Assembly: GCA_900175165.2 (NCBI GenBank)
Contig: FWWN02000619.1
Span: 64,671-128,670 of the forward strand
Origin: Rhizomucor pusillus
Taxonomy: Eukaryota > Mucoromycota > Mucoromycetes > Mucorales > Lichtheimiaceae
Direction: 5' to 3'
DNA length: 64,000 nucleotides
A program made the translations under genes and the position numbers. The notes under the pieces were generated by a model. The model did no database searches, was not told the origin of the DNA, and saw only the letters and a list, made by a program, of their open reading frames with translations. This document shows positions 58,154-64,000 of this stretch, in pieces; within the stretch, counting starts at the first letter, position 1, and each line of letters starts with the position of its first letter.

Positions 58154-59395
58154 CTTATACGATATTGGAGGTGGAGTGCTACCAGTGCAGAGTAGTATGC
58201 AGCAGCTCGCACTGCAAAAGCAAAGTAGCAGCAGGCCATGGCTCTCTCCAAGCTAAAATCAGCCATTATCACCTGCAAGATAACGGAAGACCAGCTATGT
58301 GCTCGAGAAAGAAAGCTTGATATGTTTATAATTCACACATGTAATAGGACAGAGCGTGTGAATATCAGAATAAAATATGCGACAAAGAAGGTGTTCCGCG
58401 ATGCAACCAAACACTTGGAGCGGTACAACATGCTTCGCACACCTACCTCCACGCTCCTCAGAGGAGCTTAAAAATCCTGCCCAGCCAAATGGCCTATTTG
58501 GGTTAATCTCTGGTCACATTACACTCATTCCCGAACCCTCAGTCTCTGAAATTCGCGCCGTCCCTTTTCACTTGATCAGCTCTCCTCGTTTCTGTTACTC
58601 GTACCTACCACTGTCTTCATTATCGACTGTCAGTCAGCTTTGTCAATGGGCTATGACAATTTATTCACGGTACAGCACATAGCTGATCTTTTGACGGTAT
58701 ACTTGTCACCCGTCGTGTTAGAAGAAAACGACCAGAATAAAATGGAAAGACCTCATCGGCTGCTGTGTTGCTTAGATACTCCATTTCTTTTCTCTCGCTT
58801 TCCTTTTCCGTCTGCAATGTCTTTTGTTCTTTTCAGGAAGAAGAGACAAGTGCCAGGCGCAGACGGCTAGAAGAGATTCTCGACTGACTGACGGATGTGC
58901 GTCGTTGCCGCCGCTACATCCCCCGATGTCATGGTTATATGCAGGCTTTCTAACCGTGCTTCTATTCTCCTCGGTTGCAATGACTTTCAAGCGTCTAACT
59001 TGATAAATTTCAAGCAAGCTGGTAAGTGCAATTTTTTGGAGCTTGTTCGATGCGGGTTGCTTGTCTTGATCTGAGAGAGGTGGGCAAGTGGGCCCCCACG
59101 ATATCCGTCCCATTGATCCCACACAACCAGTTGTCGCAATTAGTAGATACATAGTTTAATGCAAAGGAATGAAAGGATAGTTCAGTCTCCCTGTCCAGAT
59201 ACCGGAAGCATTTTTTTTGCTGAAGAGATACCAGAGAAGCGGCAAAATGCTATATTAAGATAAACTTATTGAATTTGGTCCGTTTAGCAAAAAGTCGAGC
59301 GATAATCTCGACCTTGTTTCTGTTCGGCCTTGAATTTTAACCTTCCTTCCGACTTTTCTTCTTCACCACCTCAACCCGCTTTTTCAACCTTCTTT
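58154..59395. other. 1.2-kb intergenic region
   Basis: Promoter of the next gene (pyrimidine-rich up to 59395) and otherwise small ORFs. A minus-strand stretch at about 58960-59060 (NKLQKIALTSLLEIYQVRRL) looks helical but could not be placed in a gene. Confidence 0.4.
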
Positions 59396-61075
59396 ATGAG
59401 TTCAGTGTCCTCTCACGAAGGCAGCGAAAAAGACATCTTCCTACATCGCATGGCGGACGGCCTGCCACCTCGCTATGCAGCAATGCGCAAGACGGATTTG
59501 CTCGATACGATTGATTCTGCTCGACCTCGCGACACAGACGCATGGAGCGTAGCTGCGACAATTGACGATCAAGAGTCAGTTATTAGCGGTCCCGGTGGAG
59601 CAGCAAGCAGCATCAGAGCCATGACCGAAGGCGGACGAGAGACGGACGATGACCGTTCAACACTTGACGGTTTAAACGATGGTAGTGGTGCTGCCAGGGA
59701 CGGCGGCATTCACCAAGTCTTGTTGACGGACACGACTCCTTTTAGGCTGGACGCACTTCGTGATTTGGACGGTGTGCACGACAATGCAAGCAACTTGACA
59801 GACGACGATAAGCGGTCGCGATCGAACGCTGCCGAGTTTGGAGACGACGGCACACGCTCTGCAGCCGCGGACTTTGACCACAGCGAAACGAGCGACGACG
59901 AAGGCGGTGGAGCGAGTACGCACAATGTCGTCAGTGACGATATTTCGGCACCTCCTCAACCGCAACCGAGCTTTGCCTCCGTAACAAAGTCATATGAAGA
60001 ACTGATGGAAGAAAACGAGCTGCTGCATAACCAGCTTCGAAGCTTGCAGATTGCTCAGAGACACCAATCCGATGTTATTGAGAACTTAAGGTCCCTGACC
60101 AACTGCGACGAAGAAATCTACGGTAGAGCACTCCATCTTTCCCAGGTAACTCCCGAAGAGCTTGAACGATGGAATGAGCAGGCTAAGCAGCAGCTCCAAC
60201 ACCATCATCATCACCGCCACCATCACCACCAGCAACATCAACAGCACCAGCACCAGCAGCCATCCTCCATAAGCTCTTCTCCTGCGGCTACCGTCCCTGC
60301 ATACTCCAATCCAGCAGCTCCTCCTCACTCCAATTCCGTCACATCAGCTCCGTTGTCTGGACCTGCTGCTGCTCCTCCTCCTTCCTCCACGGCTAGTGGT
60401 GCGCATCACGTCTTTGACTTTGACCATCCTCCCACCGTCTCCGTCATCAACGCTCGCACTCTTACGCAACAACTCGTCCGACTTGCTGAATTAGTTACCC
60501 GCTTCGTAAAGGAACTTGTTGATACAAACAATTGGCAGATCAAGCTCGAACAGGATCTGTACAAACATATCACTGATCTGTACTTTTGCGCGCTTCCATT
60601 TGGTACCGAGAACCAGGAACTGCTCAACCTCGCTTACGCAGACCAGATCCGGCGTTTCCAGAGCACTCTAGGTTCTAACTTTGCAAAATGGTACAGACGG
60701 CAAACTGTCCAGTCGCTGTCGTTGAATCCGGCAACCAAAGAGCACCTCTCGCAGCTCCGTGCACAGATGACCGAACGACTGGTAAAAATGCTTCAGGATA
60801 TCGATCAGGATGCAAGTGAGAAAATTACGCAGCATCGACAAGTCTGGGACGAGATCCTCGATTTATGCACAGCCTTGTCCCTGGAAATCCATGGAGGTGA
60901 CGCCGATGTCTCTGTACAGACGCTTCAGGTCGGTAGCAGATACGACGAAGATGTCATGGCTGTCGTCGGCGACATCCATGCAGACAAGGACAAGACAGTC
61001 AAGGCGGTCATCAGCCCACTGTTTGTGGATGAGGAGGAAGCTGTTTTATTACCAGCGCGAGTATTATTGGAATGA
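59396..61075 (+). CDS. Conserved-looking protein with His/Gln tract, function unknown
   Basis: Single exon, 559 residues from ATG 59396. The open frame upstream to 59330 has no ATG. The N-terminal 200 residues are acidic and Ser/Thr-rich. A short coiled coil follows (YEELMEENELLHNQLRSLQI). A histidine/glutamine tract (QHHHHHRHHHHQQHQQHQHQ) and a Pro/Ser/Ala linker separate it from a predicted helical C-terminal half (LTQQLVRLAELVTRFVKELV, QELLNLAYADQIRRFQSTLG, LRAQMTERLVKMLQDIDQDA). I do not recognise a family. The helical half looks like a structured domain and is the part to search. Confidence 0.75.
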   Translation: MSSVSSHEGSEKDIFLHRMADGLPPRYAAMRKTDLLDTIDSARPRDTDAWSVAATIDDQESVISGPGGAASSIRAMTEGGRETDDDRSTLDGLNDGSGAARDGGIHQVLLTDTTPFRLDALRDLDGVHDNASNLTDDDKRSRSNAAEFGDDGTRSAAADFDHSETSDDEGGGASTHNVVSDDISAPPQPQPSFASVTKSYEELMEENELLHNQLRSLQIAQRHQSDVIENLRSLTNCDEEIYGRALHLSQVTPEELERWNEQAKQQLQHHHHHRHHHHQQHQQHQHQQPSSISSSPAATVPAYSNPAAPPHSNSVTSAPLSGPAAAPPPSSTASGAHHVFDFDHPPTVSVINARTLTQQLVRLAELVTRFVKELVDTNNWQIKLEQDLYKHITDLYFCALPFGTENQELLNLAYADQIRRFQSTLGSNFAKWYRRQTVQSLSLNPATKEHLSQLRAQMTERLVKMLQDIDQDASEKITQHRQVWDEILDLCTALSLEIHGGDADVSVQTLQVGSRYDEDVMAVVGDIHADKDKTVKAVISPLFVDEEEAVLLPARVLLE

Positions 61076-61164
61076 GCGAAAAATCTTATATGCTTCTGTA
61101 CATTTGTTGTGTGTTGTTTTTTCTTTTTCTTTCCTTTTTCCTTTAATTGAAAAATATTATATCT

Positions 61165-63128
61165 TTATCGGTCTACTTCCATAGCATCGCCGTTTGTTTC
61201 TGCGTCGTTTGCTGCTGATGCGCTTTTGCTTGCTTCAAAGTATTGATTCGGGTGTTCAATCGCGTCGATCTTGTCTGTTTGCTGCGGATGGGTAAATTCA
61301 TAGTATTTCGTACATGCAATTTGATAATGTCGATTGCGCACCAGGTCCAGTATCTCGTTGACCTGGGCTGCTGAAAACTTGTCACGGTAGAGGCGCGTTG
61401 CAAGATTTTCATGTGAAAAGTGCCGGAAGGGACAGCCGTGGTGATCGCCTGTCGACGGCGGGTTGCCTTGGATGATTTTTATGCAACTTAAGAACGAGAA
61501 TTTAAGCACTTTGCAGGACCAGTTTAAAATGTATATTATCGTACCTGTATGCAGCGTAGCTAACACGTTTACCCTCCAAACCGTAGCTGTGTCGAATGTT
61601 GTATGCATATTCTTTTTGGAATTTGTCATCAGTGAAACTTGAAAATGCTGTGCGCCAGAACAGTAACGCTTCTTCCACAGATAAGCCAATAGCCTATGCA
61701 CAGTTATTATACAGTGTCAGCAAAATGTTTGAAAAGCTGACAACTTTAAAATTTATACCTTCAAGAACAAGCCGTACTGCATACGGCCACCGTTTCTCAA
61801 GTGGTGATTTGCCCGCAGTGCTTCGTGCAAATTCTTCATGCAAAGAGGTGCATGGTGATGAACGAGCTAGAAAGATAAAAAAAAATAATTAGCGGGAATA
61901 TACTTCGTTGCAACTGTATATCAGACTTACAGCATCCACATCGCCAGCTTTAACTGAGCCATTCGCAGAAGCATTGTCACCGTATACTCTGCCGACATAT
62001 TGCTTTTCAACGTTGAGCAAGATTGGTTTGAGTCTTTCATCTTCTTCCATCCGAGGCAAGGCTTTGGCCGTTGCTTCCAGTGCTTTGGATAAATGTGCTT
62101 TGAATTCCTCCATAGCCAAACTCACTTGCTCAAACATGGGCACATATGCTTTGCCTTTAGCAATGTAAACTGATCGCCGTCCAACTAGATCCGGCACCTT
62201 TTCGAAATCCACCTTGAAATATGTTTCACTCTGTACCAGATTGCGTGCTGACTGCCCTGCTTGCCGTGCTCTCATGGCAGCACATACTTCCAGTTGATCC
62301 ATAATCTCCTCCTTCTCTTCTGGTTCCAACTATCATTTCGCTTTTGTTAGCAGCGCGCCGAATACTCATGGCCCTTGCTGCCCAACTTACGATCGACCAG
62401 CTCATATTGAGACTTGCAACAAATTGTTTTTTATCTTCTGCTAATTCTTGCTCAAAACGGTATCTGGGTAATCCACGTCGATTTTTCTTTAGTACACATC
62501 TAAGCAACATCAATGCGTGGTGTGTGTACCTGAAAAGTGCACATTCTTGTCTTAGGAACCATTGCCGCAGATCCTCGCTGCAATATATTTTGCAATAATG
62601 TGTGAGAACATGCCGTCAACTTCCTAGATCGACAAACAAACAAACTGACTGCTGACCTTCTGCAATATGCCATGCGAAGTACAAAGTGGCTAATATGGTC
62701 TTTCCTTCGTTCTTCATACAAGTTTGGCGACTTTGACAAGTTGGATTTGAGCGGGAGGTGTTTTTCAAGAACTCGATCGACTTCCTTTTTGAACTCTGGT
62801 CCTCGTTTGTTGCGGATCGCTGCCGTCTCAAACGTCTTTAACACTGGGGCGCGCAGGGATTTAGTCCTTGCCAACGGACACACACACACAAACAAAAGCA
62901 GTTGCACTCCGTCTAGTGAAAATTACCTTGCAACCGATCGAGCGCAAACTGCTCGAATTCTTCAATGCTGATCTCGGCAGGTGGTGGCTTCAAGTAAAAG
63001 TTGAGGCGGTGAGGGTATTCGGATTGCAAGAGACTGGCATTGCTGGTTTCATTGTCTACGTATATCTGCTGGTATCGACCGGCTGCGGCAGCAAATCGGT
63101 TGTACTTTGGTTTCTTGTGTTTGAACAT
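61165..63128 (-). CDS. PRI2: DNA primase large subunit
   Basis: About 500 residues in seven or eight exons, starting [20 protein letters not shown]. The N-terminal half has [23 protein letters not shown] and [14 protein letters not shown]. The iron-sulfur domain carries all four expected cysteines: [38 protein letters not shown] and [12 protein letters not shown]. Near 61800 the correct exon begins CTCGTTCATCACCATGCACC; reading through its neighbours breaks the frame. The C-terminus is short and acidic ([12 protein letters not shown]). Known role: regulatory Fe-S subunit of DNA polymerase alpha-primase, which hands RNA primers to the polymerase at replication origins and lagging-strand sites. 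Confidence 0.92.
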
Positions 63129-63345
63129 TAGACGAGCAAAAAGGAGGACTTGAAAAAAAGAGAGATGCGGTCAGGAACCACAGCGGCGCGCCACGCGCGA
63201 CATCGCTACGCGACAACCCCGCGTCGCTCGCTCGGAGTCGTCTGTCTGACAATCATCTTTTTATTTCTATCGATGCTTGCACTTTCAACATACACTTTGC
63301 GCTAGCTAGCATATTTCTTCCCGTTCAATGCATCGATTTGCTTAT

Positions 63346-64000
63346 CTAGGTATTGTGTGGTATATACATGTCCCAAGGGTCGCTTGGAGGTTCAGGTATG
63401 CAAGTTGAGGTGGTTGTGCTGGACATACCCCTTGAAGACGGGGTTGAAGACGAAGAGGAGGATGGAGGCGGATCGTCTCGCTTGTCCACAAACTCCCACA
63501 GTACGCACTCGTCGCAAGCATTGCTTTCAGGTCGACAATCCGGTAAGGGAAACTCTTGTGCGTGCTCTTCTTTTAGGATATATTCAATGACATCTTGTAT
63601 TCTGTGGGACCGGATGTCTACCCGCCATCCCTTATCGTTTACAGTGTCCCAAGTGCATAGCTAGCAGAAGATCATGTGTGTATTAATCCACTGTATATTT
63701 GAAGAAATTTGAATGAAGAATTGATTCAGCTTACCTTGCCCGTGTGGCATTTTGATTCCATTGCAAATCCGCCGTACCAGCAGGAACTGGATGGACCGAC
63801 GCATGCACCGATAAATATCGGGTCTGCCGTGTGTCCAAAGTGCCACAGCGGCATCTCTACTCCGGGAGGATGTGGCAAGTGTAAACGTCGTGACGCGAGA
63901 CGATCCGGTGGTGTTTCAAACGTCACAGTTGGCACCAGGAATGTCTGGCCCACGAGACTTGCCAACACGCCGCCTAACGAATGACCCGTCAGCCAGATGG
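63346..64000 (-). CDS. ATG15: Autophagic lipase ATG15, 5' end beyond window
   Basis: C-terminal part only; the start lies right of the window. It contains the lipase nucleophile motif [19 protein letters not shown] at 63998-63945, then [20 protein letters not shown], the Asp-containing [20 protein letters not shown] and the conserved [18 protein letters not shown]. Intron 63661-63734 joins [20 protein letters not shown] (catalytic His region) and [20 protein letters not shown]. The end is a Ser/Thr-rich tail and the stop at 63346. Known role: vacuolar phospholipase that breaks down autophagic bodies. In fungi it is a type II membrane protein, but its N-terminal anchor is not visible here. Confidence 0.93.

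Overview
The window is nuclear DNA of a filamentous fungus, most likely an early-diverging lineage (Mucoromycota, probably Mucorales; inference). Genes are dense on both strands. They carry many short introns (about 50-100 bases, mostly GTAAGT/GTATGT...YAG) and include micro-exons. Gene content is fungal: velvet factor, Crh-type GH16 wall enzyme, Slm1-like BAR/PH protein, ATG15, Dbp9, Qcr10. A KIF22-like kinesin, a TPX2-like protein, a ZNFX1/Hrr1-like helicase and a GM130-like golgin are also present; as far as I know these are mostly lost or divergent in yeasts. I see no tRNA, rRNA, CRISPR or plasmid feature. All exon joins were read by eye.

Layout. 1-7 kb (minus strand): a RhoGEF running off the left edge, a kinesin-10 with a decayed copy of its own 3' end beside it, and the exosome cofactor C1D/Rrp47. 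7.1-15.1 kb (plus): RPP40, a Sec2 Rab GEF 16 bases after it, a velvet regulator and the DEAD-box helicase Dbp9. 15.2-21.7 kb (minus): a CNDP/Dug1-type dipeptidase and a large NFX1-zinc-finger helicase, divergent from a TPX2-like gene (22.3-24.7 kb, plus). 25-29.6 kb: RPP14-like RNase P subunit, overlapping the 3' end of an Slm1-like gene; then COX12 and a dienelactone hydrolase. 29.6-31.3 kb: mostly non-coding, with a decayed LINE 3' end. 31.3-40.4 kb (plus): QCR10, a GH16 enzyme, an anillin-like PH protein, Ded1 and a DHHC palmitoyltransferase. 40.5-43 kb (minus): UreD and an HSL-type hydrolase. 44-50.2 kb (plus): an RG-repeat ORF with broken frames and a 1499-residue golgin. 50.8-56.2 kb (minus): two transporters around a 2.4-kb gene-poor stretch. 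57-61 kb: a small secreted GPI-type Cys-rich protein and a His-tract protein. 61.2-64 kb (minus): DNA primase large subunit and ATG15, cut by the right edge.

Themes: RNA processing (C1D, RPP40, RPP14, Dbp9, Ded1, the ZNFX1-like helicase), polar growth and trafficking (RhoGEF, Sec2, Slm1, golgin, DHHC enzyme, anillin-like), spindle (kinesin-10, TPX2) and cell wall. Nothing indicates a gene cluster.

The best candidate for something undescribed is the GH16 gene at 32044. Its frame stops at a TGA followed by CTA, a known leaky stop context. It then stays open in the same frame for 77 more codons that encode a Pro/Ser-rich linker and a GPI-anchor-like hydrophobic tail. This suggests translational readthrough producing soluble and wall- or membrane-anchored forms of one enzyme. 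A second notable pattern is four GC-AG introns with the same donor.
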